A stretch of DNA of 55,954 nucleotides from Chloroflexota bacterium (GCA_018649665.1 JABIHL010000151.1:1-55954); one strand, 5' to 3'; counted from the stretch's first letter, positions 10,405 through 20,174 are shown. The notes: generated from the letters alone by a model not told the origin. A program made the numbers and translations.

Positions 10405-11028
10405 ATGCTAGATCCACGATTTCAAGAAGTTCTCGAATTTATCGAAGAACGAGACGACGACGGTGCCCCTAGTGTTCGGGCGAAGATCGCAATAAAAATT
10501 CAAGCGTACGCTCAAGACGTAGACAATCTTCGTAAAGATCTTGTCGCTATCGAAGAGGAAGTTGGCGAACTTCAAGCTGTGGTCGAATCACTGTCCGCAG
10601 CATTAGACGAGCAAACAAATCGCAAGACCGACTTGGTCACCGAAGCCCAAGATGCTGCTGTGAGGGCAGCGATGTCGGGTAGTGGTGCTGGATCGGCTGG
10701 TTTACGGAAGAAGGCCCAGGCAACGCGTGATCGTATCGCTGAATTCGGCAAAGACTATGGCGAAGAAGCGAATCGATTAGCGCAAGCCAAGGTTTCTCTT
10801 GCTGCTAAATCTCAGGCTGTGAAAGATCAGCGCGACATGATTGTGCGTCGATTGAACACTATGAGTTCTTTGGCAGATCGTGCTGGTGTCGAATTTGGTA
10901 CCGAGCTTCTCGAACAACACGCTCAGGCTCAACAACAGGCAAACCGACCGCAACGACGTCCTCAGCCAGCAGCTCGTATGGTCAGACGACCACGTCGAGT
11001 CAGAGTTCGCCGTCGTCGAGCTTCGTAA
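10405..11028 (+). CDS. Hypothetical coiled-coil protein with highly basic C-terminal tail
   Basis: Follows the response regulator by 21 bp; heptad-like segments; C-terminus RRPQPAARMVRRPRRVRVRRRRAS; followed by terminator. Confidence 0.7.
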   Translation: MLDPRFQEVLEFIEERDDDGAPSVRAKIAIKIQAYAQDVDNLRKDLVAIEEEVGELQAVVESLSAALDEQTNRKTDLVTEAQDAAVRAAMSGSGAGSAGLRKKAQATRDRIAEFGKDYGEEANRLAQAKVSLAAKSQAVKDQRDMIVRRLNTMSSLADRAGVEFGTELLEQHAQAQQQANRPQRRPQPAARMVRRPRRVRVRRRRAS

Positions 11029-11050
11029 GTACAACTAACGAATTAATAAG

Positions 11051-11080
11051 AAAACGCCCTCATGACGAGGGCGTTTTTTG
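11051..11080 (+). terminator. Rho-independent terminator
   Basis: AACGCCCTC-ATGAC-GAGGGCGTT followed by TTTT. Confidence 0.9.
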
Positions 11081-11125
11081 TTTTGCCTAAGTTTTTCGCA
11101 CGCAGTCGGTTTGGCAATAAACATT

Positions 11126-11202
11126 TGGCACCCCCGGCGGGACTCGAACCCACAACCTACAGGGTAGAAACCTGTTGCTCTATCCAGTTGAGCTACAGGG
11201 GC
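11126..11202 (-). tRNA. tRNA-Arg (anticodon TCT), CCA encoded
   Basis: Minus strand GCCCCTGTAGCTCAACTGGATAGAGCAACAGGTTTCTACCCTGTAGGTTGTGGGTTCGAGTCCCGCCGGGGGTGCCA; acceptor, anticodon (ACAGG/CCTGT) and T arms pair. Confidence 0.95.
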
Positions 11203-11260
11203 ACTTGAACCATTCTAAGGGCAACTATGCCTGAGGGAGCAACTCGGTTTATCGCAAAAA

Positions 11261-12472
11261 TTAGCCAACTGCACCGCTATCGCGGAGTCGCTGAACTTCT
11301 TTCGGGTTTAGCGTGAGCAGCTCGCCGAGTAGCTCGTTGGTATGTTCGCCGAGTGATGGCCCTGGTGAAACGGCTTGATTGGAGCCTTCAGTGGATATTG
11401 GCGAAGTCACTTGCTTGATCGTTCCGTAAGACGGGTGTTCGACATCGACGATCAGGCCACGTGCCTTGATTTGTTCGTCTTGGAACGCTTCTTCGATGGA
11501 GTTGACTGGCCCCGACGGAACGATTCCCCTGAAACGCTCTAGCCATTCGGCGTTGGTCTTTTCCAATAGGCGTTCAGAAAGTATCGGAATCAGAATTTCC
11601 CGATTGTCGTAACGTGAAGCGAAGCTAGCGAATCGTTCATCGATAATTAGTTCTGGTAGATCGATAAGCTCCGCAAATTTGCGCCAAAAATGTTCTTTCG
11701 CACAAAAAATACTGATCCATCCATCACTTGTTTGAAAGTTTTGGGCGGGTACGAGTGTTTGGTGCGATGAATTGGGCGTTCTTGCCGGTTGCCAGTCGGA
11801 ATTCAACTGCCAAGAGGCGAAGTAGGTGAGCATCGAGACCGCTGTATCGAGCAAGCTGACATCGACATCTCTGCCAACACCCGTTGTTTTGGCTTCGAGC
11901 AGAGCTGCTACTAACCCAAGAGCGGCTGCATAGCCTCCGGCGAAGTCGATTATCGATACCCCAGCTTTTCCCGGCGGACCCTCTGGTTCGCCCGTAATCG
12001 ACATATACCCGGCCATCGCCTGCATTATGGGATCGTAACCCGGTTCTGATGCTCTGGGCCCTGTCCGCCCAAATCCGGAAAGTGAACATGTGACGATCGC
12101 TGAGTTAAGCGAACGCAGAGTTTCGTAAGTGAGCCCGAGCTTTTCTGGGAGATCGCCGCGCAGGTTGTTGAAGACTGCGTCTGACTTTTCGACAAGCTGA
12201 TGAAATATCTTCACACCGTCTGACTTACGAAGATCAATGGCTATTGATTTCTTCCCGCGGTTGAACGATTGGAAGTAGAGAGAATCGGCGTTGTTGGTCG
12301 CCGGTGGCACGTAGCGCGCTACGTCTCCACCCGCTTTGGGATCTTCGATCTTGATTACTTCAGCGCCAAGATCTGCGAGGTTCATAGTCGCGAAAGGTCC
12401 GGCACCGAATTGCGAGATGGCGAGAATGCGGATGCCGTGTAACGGGCCTTTTCGCTGTGACTGTTCGGTCAA
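11261..12472 (-). CDS. CaiB/BaiF family CoA-transferase
   Basis: PLHGIRILAISQFGAGPFATMNLADLGAEVIKIEDP and GYDPIMQAMAGYMSITGEPEGPP motifs. Confidence 0.93.
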   Translation of the reverse strand: MTEQSQRKGPLHGIRILAISQFGAGPFATMNLADLGAEVIKIEDPKAGGDVARYVPPATNNADSLYFQSFNRGKKSIAIDLRKSDGVKIFHQLVEKSDAVFNNLRGDLPEKLGLTYETLRSLNSAIVTCSLSGFGRTGPRASEPGYDPIMQAMAGYMSITGEPEGPPGKAGVSIIDFAGGYAAALGLVAALLEAKTTGVGRDVDVSLLDTAVSMLTYFASWQLNSDWQPARTPNSSHQTLVPAQNFQTSDGWISIFCAKEHFWRKFAELIDLPELIIDERFASFASRYDNREILIPILSERLLEKTNAEWLERFRGIVPSGPVNSIEEAFQDEQIKARGLIVDVEHPSYGTIKQVTSPISTEGSNQAVSPGPSLGEHTNELLGELLTLNPKEVQRLRDSGAVG

Positions 12473-12474
12473 GT

Positions 12475-12966
12475 TCAGGATTCCGAATCGTGGGCTGTTT
12501 TGCCTTCACCAAGCGTTGCGTGGTTCTTTTTAGGAATGAGCACGTGTCGTCGAACCACCATTACGCGTTCTTCGCGTTGGTTCATTACTTCGGTTTCGAG
12601 GTAAACGACTCCTCGATCACCTTTCGACGTTACTCGGAGTTCGAGGATTGTCGAAGTTGTGTAGATGGTATCGCCGTGAAAGGTAGGGCCTTCGTGTTTC
12701 ACGGATTCGTAATCGAGGTTTGCGATTGCACGAAGTGAAATGTCGTTGACCGTTTGTCCGATAGCAATTGCGAGCACCAGAAGTCCGTTTACAAGGTTTT
12801 GACCGTGCTGGGTACTCTTGGCGTAATGGGCATCGATATGAACCGGATGTTGGTTTTGAGTTAGTAGGGAAAACCACGAATTATCGGTCTCGGAGATCGT
12901 TCTACCGGGCCAGTGCTTAATTACCTGACCGACTTCGAAGTCTTCGAAATAGCGTCCGTTATTCAT
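12475..12966 (-). CDS. MaoC family dehydratase
   Basis: FEDFEVGQVIKH...DNSWFSLLTQNQHPVHIDAHYA hot-dog hydratase motif. Confidence 0.88.
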   Translation of the reverse strand: MNNGRYFEDFEVGQVIKHWPGRTISETDNSWFSLLTQNQHPVHIDAHYAKSTQHGQNLVNGLLVLAIAIGQTVNDISLRAIANLDYESVKHEGPTFHGDTIYTTSTILELRVTSKGDRGVVYLETEVMNQREERVMVVRRHVLIPKKNHATLGEGKTAHDSES

Positions 12967-13011
12967 TTTTATCTGTTGTTCCTAGTTTCTCGGGGTCGTT
13001 TGGTTGAATTG

Positions 13012-13917
13012 TTACGAGATTCCAGCATCTCGGAGGACGTTTTGGGCTCGCAGGATAACTGGCATATCGATCATCTCTCCATCGAGAGAAATCGATCCTC
13101 GGCCATCGGCTTCAGCTTCGGCGGCGATTGCCAGCACTTTGCGCGCACGTTCAATTTCGGCGTCAGTAGGCATAAATACCGATTCAATCACTTCTACCTG
13201 AGCAGGGTGAATGGCGAGCTTGCCTTTATAACCTATCGATTTGGCGAGTAGTGCTTCTTCCCGCAGTCCTTCTGGATCACGAAATTTTGTGTATGGCGTG
13301 TCCAGCGCGTGAACCCCGGCCGCCCTTGCAGCAATGGCTACGGCAGAGCGGGGGTACGCGAGACCCGGCTCGAAAGCGGTTTGGGTGTTGGTTTCGGTTT
13401 CGTCGACAGTGCGACTGATTCCCATGTCGGCTGAAAAATCTTCAGCACCGAATGCGGTCCATCGAATACGATCACTCGAATTGCAGATCGCATAGGCGTT
13501 GATTATTGCTTCTGCAGTTTCGAGCCACGGGAGGATGGATGTGCGCCCAACGGGCACTCCGGCGCTACGTTCGGCATTTGCAAGGATCACTTCTAGTTTG
13601 GCTACTTCGTCTGCATTGCCAATTTTGCCGATGGATATTCCGATGATGTCGTTCGACATAACGGCGTTTATATCGTCTTCCGCAAGACCCGATGCCATTG
13701 AATTGACTCGGGGTGCAAGCAATTTTCCTGCTTTTGCGAGATGAGGAATGTGCTCTGTCACGATTTGTCTGGCTGCCTGCTTTTCGCCGGTTGGGACCGA
13801 ATCTTCGAGGTCGGGGATCAGCCATTTCGTATCGAAACCAACGGCTTTTTCCAGCATTTTAGGTTGGTTCCCGGGTACGAACAGCAGGGTTCGTGGGTTT
13901 AGGTCTGGTTCGTTCAA
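13012..13917 (-). CDS. HpcH/HpaI (CitE-like) CoA-ester lyase
   Basis: RTLLFVPGNQPKMLEKA...LIPDLEDSVP...KLAIHPAQVEVI motifs. Confidence 0.93.
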   Translation of the reverse strand: MNEPDLNPRTLLFVPGNQPKMLEKAVGFDTKWLIPDLEDSVPTGEKQAARQIVTEHIPHLAKAGKLLAPRVNSMASGLAEDDINAVMSNDIIGISIGKIGNADEVAKLEVILANAERSAGVPVGRTSILPWLETAEAIINAYAICNSSDRIRWTAFGAEDFSADMGISRTVDETETNTQTAFEPGLAYPRSAVAIAARAAGVHALDTPYTKFRDPEGLREEALLAKSIGYKGKLAIHPAQVEVIESVFMPTDAEIERARKVLAIAAEAEADGRGSISLDGEMIDMPVILRAQNVLRDAGIS

Positions 13918-14096
13918 GGGTGAGATTCTTTTACTGTCGGTTGGCTGATGACGCTGAAATTATGGTGAATCATATAAGCGTTGAAGCGATGTTCGGGCGG
14001 TCGTAATCACAGTTGCAGGTCTTATAGGATTGAATTATTGCGATTTTCGAGGTTTGATTTGGTGCTAATCAGGCACCGGAATGACACTGTGAGCCA

Positions 14097-15047
14097 ATGA
14101 ATACGTTCCTGATAGCTGCCGATGCCGACCCTGTTGCAAAGGCTATCGAATCGCTTCTCTCAGACGGTTCCGGATTCCAACGGGTGACGGCTGAAGAGTT
14201 CGTTGGCACCGCTTTTGGTATTGAAGATGTGCTTCTCCTTGGAGAGAACGAGTCATCGAGCGAATTGATTCCCGAAGCTGGATTGCCTTCACTAGGCATG
14301 ATCCAGCATCTTGGTTGCCGACCTTCTGCTTCACTGCTTAACCTCCCTTCAAGATCAGATTCGCAGGTAATTGTCGCTGGAATCTCGCCAAACATTTCTC
14401 CGAGAGTGGCAAACCGGGTAATCGGTTTTACTGGTCCTCTGCCTGTACGCCCGATGCCGGACTGGGGCGTCATCGGTGTTGGTGAGGTCGGTACCGAGGT
14501 TGTGAAAAAAGCGTTGGGCACTCGGTCATCGGTAGGGGTTGCTGAGATCCGAACACCAAGATCAGGATTATTGACTGAACTCGGGGTGCGTCGGAATTCA
14601 CTGGATCTTTTGGTCGCAGGTTCGGATGTGATTACGATTCACGTTCATGCAGGTCCGACCACCTCACCTTTGATTTCCGACCGCGAATTGGGGCTAATGA
14701 AGTCAGATGCTGTTCTGATCAACACTTCAGACTCGTCGGTTGTAGACGAGAAAGCTGTTATTGAGGCACTAGAACATGGCGAAATCGCCGGTTACGCCAC
14801 TGATTGCCCGGGTGATGCTGTTTCCGCTGCCGATGAATCTTTGGCTGCTTCGGGGAAGTTGATCGTCACTACAAACCCACTGACGAACCAAATTGGTGCA
14901 CCGCAACAACTCGCCAAATACGTAGTAGCAAATGTAGAAGCATTCAAAAAAAAGTCGACCGTTCGTGGAATGTATGAGCCGATTGATTTTCCTGCGATTG
15001 GCGATCCGAGCTTTTGGTCATCTCGGATGAGTCCACGTCAGGACTGA
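14097..15047 (+). CDS. D-isomer-specific 2-hydroxyacid dehydrogenase-like protein
   Basis: WGVIGVGEVGTEVVKKALG Rossmann motif; SDVITIHVHAGPTTSPLISDRELGLMKSDAVLINTS. Confidence 0.82.
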   Translation: MNTFLIAADADPVAKAIESLLSDGSGFQRVTAEEFVGTAFGIEDVLLLGENESSSELIPEAGLPSLGMIQHLGCRPSASLLNLPSRSDSQVIVAGISPNISPRVANRVIGFTGPLPVRPMPDWGVIGVGEVGTEVVKKALGTRSSVGVAEIRTPRSGLLTELGVRRNSLDLLVAGSDVITIHVHAGPTTSPLISDRELGLMKSDAVLINTSDSSVVDEKAVIEALEHGEIAGYATDCPGDAVSAADESLAASGKLIVTTNPLTNQIGAPQQLAKYVVANVEAFKKKSTVRGMYEPIDFPAIGDPSFWSSRMSPRQD

Positions 15048-15049
15048 GC

Positions 15050-17797
15050 CTAGTCGGCGACCGGAGAGTGTGCTTCGATCTTGTCTATTCGAATCGCACA
15101 CGCCTTGAATTCAGGTGTTTCGGTGATGAAATCGTAGGCGTCTGATGTGAGCCGGTTGGTCTGAGTTAGCTCTGGGAACGCGAAGCTCATGAAAATCGTG
15201 CCGTGCGGTGAACGTTCGGTTACTTTGATCGGAACTTCGACCGATCCTCTTCTTGAGCTAACAGTTACTTTTTGACCGTCGATGAGTTCGAGTTGCTCTG
15301 CGTCATACGGATGTATCTCAGCAAGTTCCGATGGAACCAATAGCTCAAACCCAGTCGCACGGCCGGTTTGGGTGCCTGTGTGGTAGGTCGAACGGCGCCT
15401 GCCGGTCGTGAGAATCAATGGATATTCGGAGTCGGTTGGTTCCGCTGGTGGAATGTGATCGACAGGAGCGAAGTAGCCGGGCATTCCGGAATCCATCTCG
15501 TCTTCGTGTAGGAACTGGGTGCCGGGATGGTCTTCAGTTGGGCATGGCCACTGAAGACCGCCTTCGGAATCCAGACGGTCGTAAGTGATGCCGGTGAATA
15601 TCGGTGCTAGCTGCCGCATTTCGTCCCAAACATCCGAGGATGAGTGCAGGTCTTGGACCACACCAAACCGATCCATAAGATCCAACAAAATGTCGACATC
15701 TGTGCGTGATTCGCCAACAGGTTTTATCGCCGGTCGAACGCGCTGTATGCGCCGCTCGCTGTTCGCAAAAGTACCGTCGGATTCAGCGAATGATGCAGCC
15801 GGCAAAACTACGTCGGCAAGCTTAGCCGTGTCGGTCATGAAAATGTCTTGAACCACGATGAAGTCGGTCGCTTCGAGCGCTGCTTGGGCATGGTTAGTAT
15901 TGGGGTCGGAAATGACCGTGTTTTCGCCCATAATATATGCGGCTTTGACCTTGCCACGAAGCATCTGGTCCATCGCTGTAATTTTCGTAATTCCGCGACG
16001 TGTTGGAAGCTCTGCATCCCACGCTTTTTCGAACTTTTCACGGACGCCGGGTCGTTCGACTTTTTGGTAGCCGGGAAGGTCGGTCGGAAGTGCACCCGAA
16101 TCGGATGCTCCCTGCACGTTATTTTGACCCCGAAGCGGGTTCACGCCGGCGTTTGGTTTACCGAAATTTCCGCCGAGCATCCCGAGATTCGCTACCGATT
16201 GAACGTTGTGCGATCCACAAGAGTGCTCGGTGATTCCGAGTGTGTAGCAAATAGCCGCTTTTCCAGATGCCGCCGCGTATTCTCGGGCTGTAGCGATAAT
16301 GTCTTCTGCTGGAACGCCGCAGATTTCAGCTGCATATTCAGGAGTGTAGAACTCCACGTGCTTAGCGAGTTCATCGAATCCTTCGGTTCGGTGCTCAACG
16401 TACTCTCGATCGTAAAGACCCTCTTTGATCATCACGTGCGCGAAGGCGTTGAACAGCGGAATGTCGGTGCCGATGTTGATCTGTAAATGTCGAGTCGCCC
16501 ACTTGGTCAGTTCGATCTTGCGAGGGTCGATTACGATGAGCTTTGCGCCGTTTCGTACGGCGCGCTTCATTCGTAGCGAAATTACCGGGTGAGCCTCGGT
16601 CGTGTTCGATCCGACGACCAATAGAAGATCGGTTCCTGCTAACTCTTCAATCGAGTTAGTCATGGCACCTTTGCCAACCATGACCGCCATACCGGCGACC
16701 GTAGGAGCGTGTCAGGTGCGGGAACAGTTATCGATATTGTTAGTACCGATACCTATTCGGGCGAACTTCTGCATCAGATAGTTCGCTTCTGTGACCGTTC
16801 GCGCTGATGACCAGCAAACTAGAGAGTCGGGACCTGAATCATCTCGAATCGCAGTAAATCGTTCTGTGACGAGGTCAAGTGCTTCATCCCACGATGCTCG
16901 TCTGAACGAACCGTTTTCCTTGATGAGCGGGTATTTGAGTCGTTCGTCGCTTTTGACGAACTCCCACGAAGCGAACTGACCTTTTACGCAGAGTGATCCT
17001 CGGCTCGGAGCATCGAAATCTGGTTCGGTTCCTTTTAGCTGGCCATTTTCAGTAAGCAAATGGATGCCGCAGCCAACTCCGCAATACGGACAGATCGACT
17101 TAGTACGTTCGAGATCTTCGGCTTTCGTTGTGCCGACGATTTTTTTGTCTGTAAGTGCACCAGTAGGGCATGTGTTTATGCACTGGCCACAGAACGTGCA
17201 AGGAGATTCGAGAAGATTATTGTTGAAGAACGAGGCAATAGTGTTTTCTTGCCCACGACCTTCGATGGCAATTGCACCGGCTTGCTCCCAGTCGTTACAG
17301 ATGTTTGTGCAACGGAAGCACGAGATGCAGTAGTCGTAGTCACGTTGTATGAACGGGTTGTCGTCCTTCGCCTTTTCTCGAACAACAAGTGAAGGGAACG
17401 CGTCCCATTTCGCATCGTATTCTTCGGCGGCTGTGTGTAGTTCACACTTCTTGAACGAGACGCATTTGGGGCAGTTGGTAGGGGATGAAGTTTCAGAGAG
17501 CAACATCTCAAGAATCGTCTTGCGATAGTCCGTTATCGAATCTGAGTGGGTTTCAACCCGCATTTCTTCTGAAGCAAAGGCGGTGCAGGCGGCAACCTGC
17601 TGCATTTGACCGTTTACCTCGACGTCCACTAAGCACATACGGCAAGTGCCCTGAGGGCCGCTTCGCTCGTCGTAGCACAACGTTGGAACATCAAATCCTG
17701 CTGATCTGATGGCGTCGAGAACTCGAGCGTCGGTTCCGCAATCGATTGCAATTCCGTTAACTTCTACGTTCAGTCTATTTTGGACCGGTGTTGTCAT
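15050..17797 (-). CDS. Formate dehydrogenase alpha subunit (molybdopterin, NuoG-like N-terminus), read through in-frame TGA (putative Sec)
   Basis: The two listed ORFs (16712..17797 and 15050..16690) are in the same frame; 2748 nt divisible by 3. Junction reads NNIDNCSRT-[TGA]-HAPTVAGMAVM, the conserved Sec/Cys active-site position of FDHs. N-terminal 2Fe-2S and several 4Fe-4S Cys motifs (CISCFRCTNIC, CTFCGQCINTC, CPYCGVGCG). Confidence 0.88.
16682..16700 (-). promoter_or_regulatory. Putative bacterial SECIS-like hairpin downstream of UGA (16712-16714)
   Basis: Minus-strand RNA UGA-CACGCUCCUAC-GGUCGCC-GGUAU-GGCGGUC: 7-bp stem with GGU in the loop, at the same codon offset as the E. coli fdhF SECIS apical loop as I recall it. 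Confidence 0.6.
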
Positions 17798-17907
17798 CGG
17801 GTGAGCAACGGTTCTTCTTTACTTACTACGTTCAGGCTGTGGCAGGCTGTAGCTGCACTCCAATATAACTCAGAGGCGATGCGTAATTGATTTCGAATTA
17901 ATTGCGA

Positions 17908-18576
17908 CTAGTCGGCAGATGAATTTGAAGCTGAAGATTCTGCTCGGACTTCTTTGATGCGATGCCATACGACCCAAATGACGATTATCGAGACTGTACC
18001 AATGATCGGAATGTCGAACGGCTTCGACACATCTCGAATCGAGTCGTAGTTCTCACCAAGTAGGAATCCACCCCATGCCATGCCGAGAGTCCAGGGTAGG
18101 GCGCCTATGAACGTAAAAATGGAGAATCTTGTCACGTTCATTCTGGCGATTCCGGCGGGAATCGAGATGAATCCTCTAACACCAGGAATCATTCTCGCTA
18201 TGAATACGGTGAGTTCTCCTCGAGTTTGGAACCACCTATCAGCTCGTTCAAGGTCTTTTTGGGTGATTAGGACGTACTTGCCGTACTTCTCGATGAATGG
18301 TCGTCCGCCTGCACGCGCTACGTAATATTCGACCAGCGAGCCGATTAAGCTTCCGACCGCACCCCAGAACCCTGCGAGGAATACGTAGCCGATTCCGTGA
18401 CCGCGGTCTAGCACGAGTCGCCAGCCAGCTAGCGGCATGATCACTTCACTTGGCAGGGGAATGGCGGTGCTTTCTATCGCCATCAAGACGACCACGCCAC
18501 CCCACCCCATGAAGTCGTACACGTCCGTCGAGAAGGTGAGAACGAATGTCTCGAGTACGTGGATGAGATCGGTCAA
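17908..18576 (-). CDS. DedA family membrane protein
   Basis: ESTAIPLPSEVIMPLAG, FIARMIPGVRGFISIPAGIARM motifs; multiple TMs; TTG start. Confidence 0.92.
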   Translation of the reverse strand: MTDLIHVLETFVLTFSTDVYDFMGWGGVVVLMAIESTAIPLPSEVIMPLAGWRLVLDRGHGIGYVFLAGFWGAVGSLIGSLVEYYVARAGGRPFIEKYGKYVLITQKDLERADRWFQTRGELTVFIARMIPGVRGFISIPAGIARMNVTRFSIFTFIGALPWTLGMAWGGFLLGENYDSIRDVSKPFDIPIIGTVSIIVIWVVWHRIKEVRAESSASNSSAD

Positions 18577-19326
18577 CGGCTCTATGGGAGTTTCTCCAGA
18601 GGAAGCTATAACGCGGAAGGGCAGAAGTGCTGGGCCGTTCGAGTAGAAGCACTTTGATGTGACACCGTACCCTCGAAACGACCTCTCGAATTCTAACAGT
18701 GGTCCTGTCTATTAACGATTGAATTCGGCACCTGCGGCAAGCACTGGCTTCAAGTCTGTTTGAACTGGAAGGTCGACGGAGAGGAGCTCGACTAGTAATC
18801 GTGGGGAATTTCCTCAGTTGAAGTCTTCGCAACGGGCGTTGTGCGAATGCTTGTCGAGCGGCTTGAGTGCTGAGTGCTGAGCGCTGGGCGGGCGACACGA
18901 CTCCGTGTAGACAGTGCGGGTCCTCCGCACTCACTGCGCATTCGATGCAGTTTCCGTGAGCAATCATTGACTTTTTACTGCACCAATGCGTCACGTGCGA
19001 CGTGTAATTGATGTAACACATGTGCATTCAGAGAGCCAGTACGAATCAAGAACAAAACATATTCGTAAATTAGTACATAATATGTGATAATTCTAAATTT
19101 ATTCCGAACGAATATAAAATAAAAACAAAACAAAACAGGAACAAGTTCTTGACTTGTTCGGGTTTGTTTTTGTACCCTGTAACAGCGTCATTTGGGGCGG
19201 TTGGAGTCAGGTTGCTTGCAGCATTGGTGCTTAAAAGCTTGGAACCCGTAGCCAATTCATACGGCGATTGGATCGTTAGATAACTACATTCAAAACAGTT
19301 ACTCGGCCGAACGACAGGGGAGAAGA

Positions 19327-19557
19327 ATGCAAGGCTCAAAAACTAAGAAGATGATTCTCGCTGAGCGCAAGCTAAGGCGTCCGCTTGAGCGTGCATTGCC
19401 TGAAATGGTGAACGAGGTCGGCCTCACCGGCGCTGCGAAGCGTATCGGGGTGAGCAAGGCCACGTTGAGCTACTGGCTACTGAAGTTGGGTATCGAGATC
19501 CGCCGGGTTGCTCTTGCCCCCGGCGAAGAAATCGAGATCAGACGCATCTCGGGATGA
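19327..19557 (+). CDS. Small helix-turn-helix DNA-binding protein
   Basis: GLTGAAKRIGVSKATLSYWLLKLGI HTH-like segment; 76 aa; preceded by AGGGGAGAAG. Confidence 0.7.
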   Translation: MQGSKTKKMILAERKLRRPLERALPEMVNEVGLTGAAKRIGVSKATLSYWLLKLGIEIRRVALAPGEEIEIRRISG

Positions 19558-19715
19558 AGAATCTAATTCACCGATAGTTCTGATCAAATTCAGTCCGGAA
19601 TTCTCTCCAGTTGTCGATTGACCCTGTTTAGGGCTGTTGCTAACGTGGACTGACGAACGATTTTTCCGACTGACTTTCATTGATAACAAGTCAGCTCACT
19701 CATAAGGACGAAACA

Positions 19716-20174
19716 GTGCCGGGTAAACGCGTATATCTATTGCTAGTGGCTTCGATCGCAACTCTTTTTGTGATCGCAGCATGCTCTGAAGAGGTAATAC
19801 CTACTCAAGAGCCAGTTGAATTCCACCCAACAGCAGCTGCAGAGGTCGATCGACCTGATAGCTCGGGTGATGAACCAGTTGCTGAAGCTCCAGATGCGAG
19901 CGCTGGCGACGCCGATGCAGGTAGAAACCTGTTCATTAGCTGTGGTGCCTGCCACAACACCGACGGCAGTACGGCTGTCGGCCCTGGTCTCGGCGGAGTT
20001 TACGCACGAGCAGGGGAGCGAACTGCCCTAGACGCAGACGCATACATCGAGCAGTCAATTCGAGAGCCTGGTGCTTTCGTTGTAGATGGCTTCTCGCCAC
20101 TTATGCCGTCGTTCAGTTACCTTAGCGAATCTGACGTAACCAACTTGATTGCGTACTTGAAGACTCTCGACTAA
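19716..20174 (+). CDS. Lipoprotein-type c-type cytochrome
   Basis: GTG start after AAGGACGAAACA; signal peptide with lipobox FVIAAC; CGACH heme motif; C-terminal MPSFSYLS. Confidence 0.85.
   Translation: MPGKRVYLLLVASIATLFVIAACSEEVIPTQEPVEFHPTAAAEVDRPDSSGDEPVAEAPDASAGDADAGRNLFISCGACHNTDGSTAVGPGLGGVYARAGERTALDADAYIEQSIREPGAFVVDGFSPLMPSFSYLSESDVTNLIAYLKTLD

Noticed and set aside
15848-16486. 212-aa plus-strand ORF antisense to the FDH
   Set aside because: Overlaps conserved FDH coding sequence; no recognisable domain.
16690-16714. Interpretation of the FDH split as a frameshift or pseudogene
   Set aside because: Both halves are in the same frame, the only interruption is one TGA exactly at the Sec/Cys position, flanking residues match FDH on both sides, and no other stops occur.
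19070-19339. 89-aa minus-strand ORF in the AT-rich intergenic tract
   Set aside because: Low-complexity, overlaps the start of the HTH gene on the opposite strand; no convincing RBS.
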